Shown here: piece by piece, positions 46,868 to 58,262 of the stretch | How positions within the stretch are numbered: the first letter of the stretch is position 1 | Layout of the letters: the number at the start of each line of letters is the position of its first letter | From: Lepeophtheirus salmonis | Taxonomy: Eukaryota; Arthropoda; Copepoda; Siphonostomatoida; Caligidae | Assembly: GCF_016086655.4 (NCBI RefSeq) | Contig: NC_052135.2 | Span: 10,010,363 to 10,074,362, forward strand | Reading direction: 5' to 3' | Length of the DNA stretch: 64,000 nt | Made by a program: the position numbers and the translations under genes | The notes under the pieces: model-generated | What the model was told of the DNA's origin: nothing | Database searches by the model: none | The model's input: only the letters and a program-made list of their open reading frames with translations

Positions 46868-49800
46868 TTAATTAGGCCGTGTCTTCCATATTTCCCTCCT
46901 TATATTCTCCAGGGCATCACACTCTACCCCTAAATGAATTGGAGTATCAGGTGTATCTCCACACATCCTGCATGATGCATCTTCCACCATAATCATTACC
47001 TTTAGATGCTTTCTTAAGGGACTTTACCGTAATGAAACCAACTATAATGTTTATAAATGCTCTCTTGTTTTTCAAAAGTTTCCATTTGGAAGTAGACTCC
47101 TCCATAAAGAATTTTGCTTGTCGGACCATTGTGTCTTCTATCTATTCTCGTTTCCATGTTTTCCATACTTATTTATCACGGATGAATCTGCACTTTTGGG
47201 AACTTCCACTTCCGAGTCTTCTTGAATAGTTCCCCCATTCTTGACAAGCGCATCTGCATATTCATTTCCTGTATAATCCCAATGACATTTTATCCATGTT
47301 ATTGTCACATTCCTTTTCAAAGACTGCATTTCTTCTACTAGTAGCTGAACTGTCCATGAAAATTTTGATAGGCATTTGAACAAACTTTCTCATACTATTA
47401 AGAGCACGAAATGCCTTTAAAATACCCTCCAGTTCTGCTTGAAAAACAGTATTGTACCATTTTAAGTTGCCACAGCCTTCCATGACACAGGTATCTTCAT
47501 AAGTTATCACCAGCCATAGTAGGGATCCAGGTTATACAAATGTCTTCTTCTATTCTCTTACAGGTTGCTAGTGCTCGTCCTTGGTGTAGATCTCATCACA
47601 CTACAAAACAGTAGGCATGCTAATCTATTTATTCTTCTAAACCTCTCAATCTGGAAATCCTTAGTTATTATACGCGATGCCCATATTCCTGCTCCGTAAG
47701 TCAAAATCGATTCGACATAGGCCTTACGTATCCATTTAGCATATAGTGGATTTAAACCCTACTGCGTCCCAATCATTTTAGGGGCAGAGGATAAAGCCCT
47801 TTTAGCCTTTTTGATAATGTAATCCAAATGCAATTTCCAATTCAATCATCTATCGATAGTTAAACCAAGATACTTGTACTGGCTTATCCATTCTGTAATT
47901 GTTCTGTTCATATGTAATATTGGTGTATTCACTTTGTGAGACCAAGTACATAATATTGCTTTCGTTTTATCCTCACTAAACTTAATATCAATTTCTTCCA
48001 CAGATCTGCTCATTTCATTCACCCGTTTTGTATGAAAGAACCTTCTATTCCTATTTATCTATCTATTCCTGTCATTGTCCACAGCTGTATCATCCGCAAA
48101 TCCAACTGTCAATATTGGTCCAGGCTTGGGTAGAATTATATGCTGAATAGCACAGTTCCACACCAATAGGGATAAAATTCCTCCTTGCAGACATCCTTTT
48201 GTTTGGGTAAATGAGACTTTACATCCCTTTTGAGAACATTCAACCGTTCTATTCTTTAAAAAGTACTTGTACTATTTGTTTGTACAACATAAATGCCAAA
48301 CTTAACAAAAGCTTTTTCTCTAGCTTTAAATGGAAGATTATCAAAAGCTCCTTATTTGTCAAAAAAAGACTATTATGGTATGTTTTTACAAAGTACGGCA
48401 CTTTCAGCCTTATCTACTACTTTTCTTATCCCCGAATCTCTGGACTTTCCTTTTCGAAATCCGAATTGATTTATCATAGAAACGTTTAACTTCAGGGACT
48501 CAATATGCCAGTACATTACTCTCTCAATTCCGTTTAATATGGTATTAGTTAGTGTGATTGGTCTATAGGCTTTTGAAACACTTTAGTCAATTTTATTAGG
48601 TTTTAGTAGAAAAATTACCCGAGCATTACTCCAGACAATTCTCTCATAATACTCATCTGGTAATTTTGGAAACTACAAGGGCAAATCCATCAGGTACAGC
48701 CTCTTAAAAACTTTTAAACGATTTAAAAACATCCTGAATCAGAGAAACAGTTATATCATTCGTCTATTTTGCGTTAATGTTTTCAAGCAATACATTTGGA
48801 CTTCCTTCTTCATATGTTTCATCTGACCCATGTATAATTGAGTCACCAAAATGCACTCCCACTAAATAATTTAAACCATCCATTGCCGAAATTCCCGCAT
48901 CTTTATTACTTAACATCCCTATACTGGTTCCATTATGACCATTTTTTTTCTTTATTGCAGCTGATATTGCTGTGTAAGAATCCAACTCCGTGCATCTCTC
49001 CCCCAATGCCTTCGTCTCTCCAGTTCGATTACCCGCCTATCTTCTGTTTAAATATATAATAGTCAACTCTATTGGTACCCCCATTGGGTTTTTCTCACTC
49101 TTCGCTCAGCTCTCTTAGTTTCCTTTCTCAACCTTGTCAGTTCTTCTGTCCACTATGGTGTAACTCGTTTTTATTTTTTTGGACGCAGAGGTGCCAATCC
49201 ATTTAGAGCTTCGACGAGTGAACACGTTATTTTGGTAGCTAGAAGTTACATTACCTTCACATGTATATTGTTTTCCAATCCAGTTGTAGCAACCTTTTTG
49301 AGTGGACGCAGCTTCTTATTATACTCTTGTCATTTGATTGACCTTAACTTCCTGCATAATGTGGGTTCTGTTTCAAAATAAATATTTATGATCAGACATT
49401 GATTGTTTATCGAAAACACCCCACCAGGAGACATTGGGAAGCATGTAGTCGTACATCTATAATCGAGGAACCTTTTCCTCCTACAAATGTAAACTCTCTC
49501 CCTTGGTTACATAAGTTCAATTCAAGTGCTGCACATCTCTTCTATTTCTTCACCTCTCTTATTTGTAGTTTCAGCACCTTATAAGATGCTATGTGCATTA
49601 GTATTCATACCTATCAAAATGAGTGTGCGCCTTTCCTTACACATTTGTATCAATTTTTGAAGCAATGGATAAGCGCATTCTAACATTATATTCGCGTAAT
49701 ATGATACCACAACAATCGCTGTTTCTTCAGCTTAAATGTTATTTACAATAATCAACTAAAATAACCGCCTTTCAACATTTCAAAACCATATTACCCGCCC

Positions 49801-50100
49801 TTACGCTCCATCTGTGGAACATTGATGTAAAAAATTGTCATAACAGGGGTGTCTATGTACTAGACGGCCATTTTGTTAGGTGGCTCCGTAATAAGTGCCA
49901 TTATTATTCTATTTTCGTCCATAATCTTACACAGCTCGTAAAATACCAGGGATCTTTGACCCATATTAATCTGTACACTATTAGATCCGAAGCCAGTCTG
50001 TTTTTTCATATTATTTGGATTTTTAAGCTTCTTCTCTTCTCCAATTGTGAATATTTGTTCAAGTGAATTAATCACCTACCATTATTTATCTCAAAATCAT
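46868..50100 (-). pseudogene. LINE ORF2: endonuclease, RT, RNase H, terminal knuckle
   Basis: The endonuclease start is at 49860-50075, reading SVQINMGQRSLVFYELCKIM and MALITEPP (L-Q-x-N..R.....L.......L..EP in the family). A later endonuclease piece near 49330-49480 includes RKRFLDYR...SP. The RT active site reads VGFADDTAVDNDRNR (about 48080-48120), followed by FSEDKTKAILCTWSHK and QYKYLGLTIDR. RNase H lies at 47138-47510: NTVFQAELEGILKAFRALNS, IKIFMDSSAT, LKRNVTITWIKCHWDYTGNE and YADALVKNG. A terminal C-x2-C...H-x4-C follows (CRMCGDTPDTPIHLGVEC), and the stop is at 46868-46870. Nonsense codons occur inside RT (for example after NDRNR). Confidence 0.85.
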
Positions 50101-50649
50101 CTGAATATAATATGAATGGCATATGAAGTAAAATAGTTTAACATTCTGTATCATAATAAAATAGATTTAAACTTGAATAATAATCACCGCAGCCCTAGCT
50201 CTTTCGCACTATGTGGGGCGTTTCTTTACTATCGGGTGATAATGCTGTATCAGGGGGTGATCTCTTTGAAACAAACCCAGTTCTATGTTGTAATGTCAAG
50301 ATATACTCAATTATGTTACCGTGTTTTGGGTTTTTTTTTGTTTCTTAAGCTTTTCTAAGGCACCTTCCTATTTTTCAGTAGCTGTATCCCCAACAGCCAG
50401 TTTCTTTCAAATCAATGCCTAAAACCCCGATTCGATTTTCATTGGGTGTGTCAGATTTTTATTTCGTATCCTGGTTTTCATCCTGTAACATATCCTGGAA
50501 TTTTCATAATTTCCTCAGAGTTTTTATTTTTTTATTTTTTCCCGTACATTACTTCCCTCGCCCACAGTTTCTTCATCCATTGGAGAGTTACATTCTTAAT
50601 CGATCCTATTTTCTTCCCTCTTCCGTGAAGATGATATTTGTCCGCTTGC

Positions 50650-51500
50650 CAGGAGTTGGAGTCTACTTTTGATAGACTGAAAATACGCCTTTGGTACCTT
50701 AGTCAATTGCTTGCATTTGGTTCTGTCATGTCTAAATTCAAAGCATTTAGAACATTGCTTGGTCGACCTATCAAGCTTTAGTTGATAAAAAACTCAATTT
50801 ATAGGTAGAAAAGAAGGCACATTTTTAGGGGTTCCTCTTGACAGAATGTTTAAGGAGGAACGGGCTGCTCTAAAAGATGTGGAAATTGTTGAAACAAAAA
50901 GGAGTTTTTCATGTTCTGAGCATCCATGGGCTTTGGTTGCGCCACTTTAATGCCTTCTACTTTTATGAATTGGGATAGATGGTCAGCCACATCATTATAA
51001 GTCACTGACCCCCACGCATTTTTTAGTCGTATACTGAATGTTCTACTCAAACTGTCTGAAAATTCTCGACATTCAACTCGTACTTTGAAAGAATTATTTT
51101 TATTATCCTTCAGACAATAAACAAAGGAAATTTGATTCTTTCCCCCGGTGAATTCAGCTGTTCAGCGTTCATCAAAACTATTTTAGGTCTATACGGTGTC
51201 TCACATGGGACAGATCTTACTTCCATTAAATTAAGACTTAATGCATCCCTTGCTATGCAGGCAACATTGTCTAGACTCATTTGTTGGAATGAGGCCCTTC
51301 TACCATTACTCGCTTCACAGACGAATAATGAGAACTTTAACCAATTATTTTCTTAATTTTACATGTCCTTTCTGTCACGTTTAAACGAATGAATGATTTC
51401 TTTTTTCTTTTCTATTTCGTCCAACCACCTCTGAAAATAAGGATGAACCTTTTTCTCTTTACCTTCATTCATAACGGTGTTGATTTCTGTTATTTCAGTT
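50650..51500 (-). pseudogene. LINE ORF1 with CCHC zinc knuckle
   Basis: The minus strand from about 51500 reads WLDEIEKKKEIIHSFKRDRK (51370-51440), then SLDNVACIARDALSLNLMEV (about 51260) and PYRPKIVLMNAEQLNSPGER (about 51160), ending in a zinc knuckle CSKCFEFRHDRTKC at 50713-50754. The spacing is C-x2-C-x4-H-x4-C, which is canonical. ORF1 proteins of this kind coat the LINE RNA. The open piece at 50850-51050 (MSRTFSIRLKNAWGSVTYND) belongs to it. Several stops are present. Confidence 0.75.
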
Positions 51501-51509
51501 TCAAACTTA

Positions 51510-52380
51510 TCAAAAGAATGTTAATACATTTCCGGAAATAGCCAAAGTCATTATTAAAGGAGTAATTGCAAATAGAATGGCAACTTTGCTAATTGAAGCA
51601 ACAATTAAAGCTGGCTGAGAATAAATTGAGAATTTTGTTTTTTCAATGTCATCAACAACCAGAGCACGGGAGGAAATACGCACAAAACATACATAGAAGT
51701 GAAAGACTCTTCCAGAGAAGTAACCTCCAAGTCTCCAAGGGGAATAACAATTCACTGGGATTCAAAAATGATATTAAATATAGAGAGATTGGCAATAGTG
51801 GCAACTTCAGCCCCTTTTAATCACTAAATATTTTCTATCCTTGTAATTGAAAGAGCAACTAGTGAACTACAGGCTAATGCTATGTGTAATGTTAGAAACA
51901 AGTTGAGTATAAAATAAAATGTATGCCCCATTTTTTTTTTATACAACGGCATCAAATACTGGATTTCATAAAAAAAACTGTCTATTTTGGGTAAAAGTAC
52001 AAATCTAGAAAGTCAGATGTTTGTGGAGCATTCAAAAAAATTTGGTGAAATAAATATATAAATTTTGCATATGGAAGAAGATCCAGTTTTGAGTGTCATG
52101 AGGGATCAAGCCAAGGACTGATATGGTACATTACTTAACAACAAATAATTTCCCCACCATAACTATTTGGAGTATGCAGAGCTAAATATGGCTTTAATAG
52201 GAAACCTTTCAGAGTTAAGATATGTTAGAAAACGAGGAGCTATTCATTGAGGTCGTTTTAGGACATGTCAATTTTATGTAAGTAAATCAATTTTGTAAGG
52301 TGAACAACAAAAGAACAGTATTGCAATTATTAAAGAAGCAATCGACCCTGACGTAAACCTAGGCCTTTAAAATAACAGGA
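51510..52380 (+). pseudogene. middle and C-terminal parts of the split arthropod repeat gene
   Basis: The plus strand resumes with FPEIAKVIIKGVIANRMATL and LIEATIKAG (51525-51610). A shifted frame then gives VKDSSREVTSKSPRGITIHW followed by DSKMILNIERLAIVATS (51700-51805). In the family I recall, this region reads as an L-H-W-D-G-K-L...ERLPI.VS strand. The C-terminal part at 52070-52330 reads EEDPVLSVMRDQAKD, YLEYAELNMALIGNL, then RKRGAIH-stop-GRFRTCQFYVS, matching a PGAxHxARWMAKxIY-type motif in that family. The segment between the two parts is missing or unrecognisable. Function of the family is unknown to me. Together with 46115-46590 it forms one decayed gene split by the LINE. Confidence 0.5.
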
Positions 52381-52384
52381 TGCA

Positions 52385-53190
52385 AGAGTTTGTTTATTTA
52401 TATAAATTTTAGGTTTAAAGATAGGCTTAGGTAAGCCTAACAATAAAAAAGTACAGGTTTCATAATACAAAACATTTTTTTTGGGGGGGACAGTGTATTA
52501 TTCAATTTTATATGATTGGAAATACATATTAAGTTTCTGAGTAAGACGCATTTTGGAAACTAGATACCTTTCCAATTTAAAGATTTTTTTATGTAGTTTG
52601 TCATCATTTGGAATTACTCATATTTAAATATAAACAATAGCATCCTCATTACTTCAGGGCAATTATATCTATATATATTTACTTTATTTAAAATTATATT
52701 ATGCGTACATGTTTCGTCACCAGGCATTGTGAAAACTACAAGTCTTTAATTTTTAAATATCAAAGTTACTTTAGCAAGATAGATGTGTGTGAGCTGAATT
52801 AATTATATACCGTCCCTTCTTGAATATTCAAACTCCAAAACTTGCTTACAGAATGAAGCTATACATGTTTTTTTGTTTTGTTTTTTTGTGTTTTCATTTT
52901 TCTTCTTATTCTAGGTATGTGAAGATACCTTCACAAAATTTGCCTTTTTTCCAAAGATAAATATTCTTTTTTCTTAATATCTTGAACAATATTATTTTCT
53001 TCTTTTGACTGTTCTGCATAATTTTCTTTGGATTGGGTATGTGTTCTTCCATGAAAATGAAAACCCCTTTTTTGTTAGCTAATCTTCCATCAATAGAAAT
53101 TTTAAGACAATTTTCGAAGTCATTGTAGGCATTTCTTCTAATGTTTTTTTTAGTGATTGACAGTATTTTGGCTATAATAAAACCGTTTTG
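52385..53190. other. AT-rich region, no recognised gene
   Basis: A poly-G/T-rich stretch lies near 52480 (GGGGGGGACAG). No gene was recognised. Confidence 0.4.
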
Positions 53191-53199
53191 AACCCTCTG

Positions 53200-53790
53200 C
53201 AGATGGCTGGATAAAAAAAGAAACTTGATGTGGATGCCACATCAACTGACGCCAAAAAAAATGTCGATTAAAAATGAATTACCTACGTCAATTTCAAGCG
53301 GCCCAGCCCATGGTCAATCCAGGATTGACTGCCAGGAAGGTGTTGTTGTGTGTTTGGTGAGATTGTCAGAGAATAATCTACTATGAGCTGTTCCCCTATG
53401 GCCAAACAGGGAGTATTCTGCCCTCTACTGTAAAAAAAAACTCAACTGTTTGAAGCTGGCAATCGAACAGAATTGGCCAGCATTGGTGAATAGGAGAATA
53501 ATTGTGTTTCATCAAGACAACATCAGGCCACATCTTTGATGACGTGCCAGAGCTACAGGAGCTCGGATGGGAAGTTATTATGTATCTACCCAACAGTCCA
53601 GACCTAGCATCAAGTGACAACTACATGTTCCTGTGTATGGAAAACACGATTGGGGGTACAAATTTGGCCTAAATAGAGACATGTGGTAACTGATTGTCCG
53701 AGAAGGGGGCACAGTTGGCTTACATCGGATGATTGTAACAATTCTTTGAAAATTATTGAAATAAAGCGATCATTTTACTATTTTCCCAAA
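53200..53790 (+). pseudogene. mariner transposase pseudogene
   Basis: Plus-strand frames give, in order, MPHQLTPKK (the linker usually written P-H-E-L-T-x-x), directly followed by KNELPTS, so the first catalytic block is deleted. NPGLTARKVLLCVWWDCQRI and IYYELFPYGQT come next. ALVNRRIIVFHQDNIRPHL contains the second catalytic Asp (about 53515), then ELQELGWEVIMYLPNSPDLA and SSDNYMF, with the third Asp. The motif set (CVWWD, YYELLP.GQT, FHQDNARPH, SPDLAPSDYH) is that of classic DD34D mariners. Stops and frameshifts occur about every 50-100 bp. The minus ORF over 53396-53620 is its antisense shadow. No TIRs were found. Confidence 0.85.
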
Positions 53791-54234
53791 CAATTAGATC
53801 TTATTCAAAACATAGTAAGAGTAAATATATTGAGTTAACCCAAAAACAATCTTGAGCAAAAATCAATTAAAGGAAGAACTTCCAATGTAATTTTTTACTT
53901 CATAAGTTCAAACAGCCTATTACTTCATGATTATATGTTTTTATTCTATTTAATTTTTCTTTAGTTGATATGAATTATCAAATAATTTTCGCTTTAGTTT
54001 AAAGCATTCCTTTGATTTAGGACACTTTATTTGCTCGAATAAGATCTTTGAAATATCCTATTATTTATCTCTCATTGTTACACTAAATTTTGGCTGCTTT
54101 AAATGGAAAGTACAGTGCCTCTAAAAGATTAAACATGACTATTTATTGATATTAATGGACAATAACTTGTCAAAGAATAATTCGAAGTGTAATCCAGATT
54201 ATATTTTTGAGAAAATTTTTTTTTTGCTTACTTT

Positions 54235-55290
54235 TGCGTTAGACCGTGCAGCTGTTGTTTAACAGTGAACTTTGAGAGCCTTTGACAGCTGCGCTTGCAT
54301 AGGTAGGACATTGTTTTGGTGGCTAGTCAAATGTATTTTGTGTAAGTTAATAAAATTGCATCATCAATCAACGAAGTATATATTCCACAATCGTCAAAAA
54401 AGCAGTGTCCTTTCGCAAACCGCATCAGATGAGACAACGTTGAGATTGTAAACTTCTTAGACCTGAAAAAATACTTTGTTTAGAGCAGAGATGCGCAATC
54501 TATTGGCAGCATTGTGGCCCACTTAATGTTTACGTGCTGCCTACAACTCATTCGTAGTAAAAGTGGTATTTTTGAGTAAAATTGACAGAATAACACCAAA
54601 ACAAGCATAGTAAGATTTTTAATTTTTGAAAAATTATCGCTCTGGGAGGAAATTTTTTTATGAAAAGACGGAGGGAATTTTTTTAAGGGTTTTTTTTTAA
54701 AAAGAAATGTCTTTTGATCAAATTATGCAGCAAGGCAAAAATTTTATTCATTTTCAGAAAATAAAAAAGGATCATAGTTTTACGGACGGGCCTGAACAGA
54801 ATTGGCAGATTGGACTTTTTATATATTTGCCCTAAATTTTAAATAAATATGTATTTAATAGATGTTTTTTATGGCATTTTCATGAAATTATAGGTTTTGT
54901 GGCATATTAAAACTCTTAAAATAGTAAGAGTAATTATATTAAACGGTTGGACATCCCTGGTTTACGGAGCCAAGAATGAACTGGAAGAGTCTGGAGGTGA
55001 TTAATACATGATAAAATGTTAATCTAGTTGATAATTTTTTTTTTTACTTTATTAGACCCAGTATTTGGGCGCCAATCTCACTGGACCTCAACCCCAATAA
55101 CTTATTTGTATATTGTGAAGTTAAGCAACACAACAACAGATCCTGCTACAACACAAAATCCGAGCTGATGGGAGGAATTGTGGAATTTGCTAAAGAAGAC
55201 TCTACTCAAAACTTCTCCGCGTTTCCAAGGTCTAGTCGAGTCCTTTATTGAAGGCATATACGATTACGTTAAATAATAGTATTTAACGTT
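54235..55290 (+). pseudogene. Tc1-like fossil, family D copy 2, split by a hAT-like insertion
   Basis: This is homologous to 19255-19880. The 5' part (54235-54485) encodes SSINEVYIPQSSKKQCPFAN and RDNVEIVNFLDLKKYF. It is interrupted at 54486-54959 and then continues with the site (GAGCCAAGAATGAACTGGAA) and a small helix segment. The 3' part reads WAPISLDLNPNNLFVYCEVK, QHNNRSCYNTKSELMGGIVE and FAKEDSTQNF, corresponding to the third catalytic region and C-terminus of a Tc1-like transposase. The central part with the first two catalytic residues is absent, as in copy 1. It is therefore an already dead element that was later used as a landing site. Confidence 0.7.
54486..54959. mobile_element. 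474-bp hAT-like non-autonomous element with 8-bp duplication
   Basis: The left end CAGAGATGCGCAATCTATTG and the right end read in reverse complement, CAGGGATGTCCAACCGTTTA, form imperfect terminal repeats of hAT type. The element is flanked by GTTTAGAG (54478-54485) and GTTTACGG (54960-54967), an 8-bp target-site duplication with two mismatches. The uninterrupted paralogue at 19497-19516 (TTTGTCTGTAGAGCCAGGAG) shows the site before insertion. No transposase is encoded. The interior is AT-rich with a weak WGPL-like start but nothing coding. Confidence 0.85.
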
Positions 55291-55299
55291 GGTTGTTTA

Positions 55300-58080
55300 T
55301 TAAAATTGGAAGATTAGTTAAGGAGAAAATCCATTTTAAAAAATCGTTTTGTTTGTGAATTTGCATTGGCAGTATTTTAGAAATTATACAAGAATACCAC
55401 ATCCCTATACAATACATGCATACATGTATATAACATAAACATATTTTACATACTTTTTTTAGTAATAGTACTATTCCTCCAGTGAATTTGTATGCTGATA
55501 TATTCCCAAGACGTACATCAAATAAAATATACGTATAATAACCCTTCTTTCCTTCAACTAATTGCCAAACATAATATAAGGAGTAATATAATATGTATAA
55601 ATACATACCTATGAATGTACATTGTACGTATACGAACATAATAGGATTTCTTATTTCATTAGAAATAGTCCTTAAAAAGGAATCCTGGAAAACCGATTTT
55701 TAAATTAGAATATCCCAGAAACATTAGGGTCCTATAAGCAAGGCTGAAAAATAGCACTTTTCCAACCGTCTAGAAAAGGCAAATTGTTCTGTCAGACAGG
55801 TTAATATAAGGGGGGGGGGCTGTTCAAATCATATTAAGTTTTAGTCTAACATTGCGAATACAAAAATATATTTTAAGAACTCTAAAAAAAAATAATTGTT
55901 TTTTTTAAATACGGAACATGCTCAGAATAATTTTGAGAGCGCCTTTAGAAACATTTATACATGTTATTTTGTACTATAGAATAATATCATTCATAGAGTT
56001 GTAGTATTTTGCCAAAAGACGGTGCCACTCTCTGTCACTTTGTTTAGAAACAAATATAAGTAAACAACGCTCATTTCCCATTCATCTAAACAAAGTTCGT
56101 CTTTACATATGACACAGTTATATTTTCGTATAATCATTGGATTCTGTTTTATTTTGTACAAATTTACATCAACAATCATTAATTTCCTGCTTATAATTCA
56201 ACAATTAACAAAATCAGTAAATTACACAATGATAATTCATTATTGTCATAATTACATTTTTATGGAGTCTAACTACCTCTGAAGCACTATTTACATCAAA
56301 CTTTTCAAAATACAGGTTAATAAATTCATAACTTGTCCTTTAAATAATGTAAAGCCCTGTCATACGTAAATAATAAATACTGTGAAATTTAGATATTTCT
56401 CATTATATTTTGAGAAGAATAATTACATTTGAAGGTAGTCATACATTCAAATTTTTTAACCTTTTTTTTATCAGGATCACTAATTTAATACGGGTTGATT
56501 TTAATAAGTTGAGACCGCAAATTGCGGTTTTTAATATTCTGTAACCCTACCTTTTATAATACTATTTAACGACAATCATCTTTTTAGACTTATATTTAAT
56601 GAAATGAAACTTATATTATGAAAATGATAGGATTTTTGAAATAGTACCGTGAGAAGTGGGATGGAGCCATATTTGGTAATGTAAATCGTTTTTATTTTTT
56701 AGCTGACCCACTATTTTGGAATGGGTAATCTGAAGGATGATTTTTTTCCTCCGCTGTTGTCAGTATTATTTAACTCTTAGTATGGAACTTCTTTCTATAC
56801 TATATTCAGCTATATTCAAAACGTCATTAAATATTCGAGTACGCTCATAAAAGACAAAGAGTATGATTGATGATTTTTTGCAAAAATATAAAAGTATGTC
56901 CCTGTTGGACTCTGAATAGAATTGAGGATCGGCATTAGAGTAATTTTTGCCTCGTTTATTTCATTTTCCCCCTCCTCTCTTTTCCTCTTGTCATAGATGA
57001 TTGTAGCTGATTTAATGAAACGTCAAAACAAGTAAGCTCCTCTCCTCCAAAAGATTATTAAAATCGTCAGGTTTGACATCTTGATTTTCGTTTCTTCCTT
57101 TTTTAACATGCCCAAAATACACCCTGTTTTCATTAATTGAAATATGGTAGTACTGATCAGCTACTTGTTGTATGATTTGGGGGGGGAGGGGGTCACGGCT
57201 ATAAACATGACAACCTTCTACACTTAAAATAGTTATTAGTGCAGAGAAAACACTATCACTTTATTCAAATCATAAGTATTTATTTTATTATGCATTTTTA
57301 AAATAATTTAAACTAAAGATAGACAAGAATATTTTACTTCAGAAGAAGAAGTTTTTACTATGACGACTTATTAAGCCTCGCTAGAGAACTGGAATTTTGT
57401 GTAACCAAAATTATAAAAAAATGCTTAAAATCTCTTTAAATAGATTTGATCACCATCACTTCTTAGTACGCTCATGAAACATCCTCAAGAATAAATGCTA
57501 TTTTTTACTTTTGTAAAAATGTATTTTTTTCTCATTCATTTGTAATTTTTCGAATTTAAAAAAAAATGTGAATTTGTTCACTTTTAAGTCGTTTTCTTGT
57601 TTTTCCTATTTCCCTTTTGTCAATTTAAAATATATACGTTGCTACTATTGTAATATCAACTCTTATATTAAACTGAATCTCATGAAAATTAATGAACCCT
57701 TTTTTGGTAAGTAAAATTTGTTGAAAGTAATTGATATTTCATAGAAGATTTTATAACAATATTAATCATAAATTAAATCTGGTCGAACCCCCAAACAAAT
57801 GTTGTGAATATTAAATTTAATAAATAATCTAGATTTTCTCTTCTATTAACTCAAAAAGTATCTTTTTAATTTTAATTCTTATTTACAAGAGTAAAATACA
57901 TTAAGTAGTAAGGAATATATTAAAAATTTTAATAGTGTAATTTTGAGTAGGTACATGTAGGTATATTCGTTTAATATTTGGGGTAACATTTTAACACAGT
58001 TTGTGAGTAAAAATGCTTACTAAAGTAGAGTCATTCTTTAATTTGGACCTGAATACTGCACTCCCGTCCAGGTCAGCCTT
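55300..58080. other. AT-rich region, no recognised gene
   Basis: The region contains G-runs at about 55810 and 57180 and an open minus ORF of 118 codons (55283-55639) that is extremely Tyr/Ile/Leu/Cys-rich and lacks any domain I know. It probably reflects base composition. No RNA genes or repeats were recognised. Confidence 0.4.
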
Positions 58081-58084
58081 AGTC

Positions 58085-58262
58085 CGGTCCAGTTCAGTTC
58101 TACATATAAGTCCTAAAACTTATATAAAGTTCGGTCCTTAATGATGTCAATCAACGTTATATTTTTAATCAGAAATAGTACTGATAGTCTGAATGACCGA
58201 CGATCTTAAGGACCAATCCCAAGGACTAATATGACCAGGCCTAGAATAAACTGGACTGGATC
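58085..58262. repeat. foldback/hairpin repeat at inner end of the right arm
   Basis: CCGGTCCAGTTCAGTTCT (about 58093) pairs with AGAATAAACTGGACTGG (58242-58258). Inside, GGTCCTTAATGATGTC (58133) pairs with GACGATCTTAAGGACC (58199-58214). Together they form an imperfect hairpin of about 175 bp. Only its outer right limb is present in the left arm (CCAGTCCAGTTCATTCTAGG, 1890-1909), where it is cut at the mariner junction. A similar GGTTCAGTCCAGT sequence occurs near 21414, suggesting a dispersed short foldback element. Confidence 0.55.

Larger units (their letters stand above)
46620..51500 (-). mobile_element. I/Jockey-like LINE with RNase H, about 4.9 kb
   Basis: On the minus strand the order is ORF1 (51500-50650), apurinic-type endonuclease, reverse transcriptase, RNase H and a C-terminal zinc-knuckle (46868). 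This is the layout of I-type LINEs, which retain an RNase H domain. All domains are recognisable, so this may be near full length in structure, but stops and frameshifts are frequent. The exact ends are inferred from where the interrupted plus-strand gene resumes; no poly(A)-like tail or target-site duplication was confirmed. Confidence 0.8.

Noticed and set aside
53396..53620. Minus-strand ORF of 74 codons
   Set aside because: Antisense to the plus-strand mariner pseudogene with FHQDN and SPDLA motifs.
55283..55639. 118-codon minus-strand ORF
   Set aside because: Extremely Tyr/Leu/Ile/Cys-rich, no domain, and typical of AT-rich non-coding DNA; a membrane-protein interpretation has no support beyond hydrophobicity.
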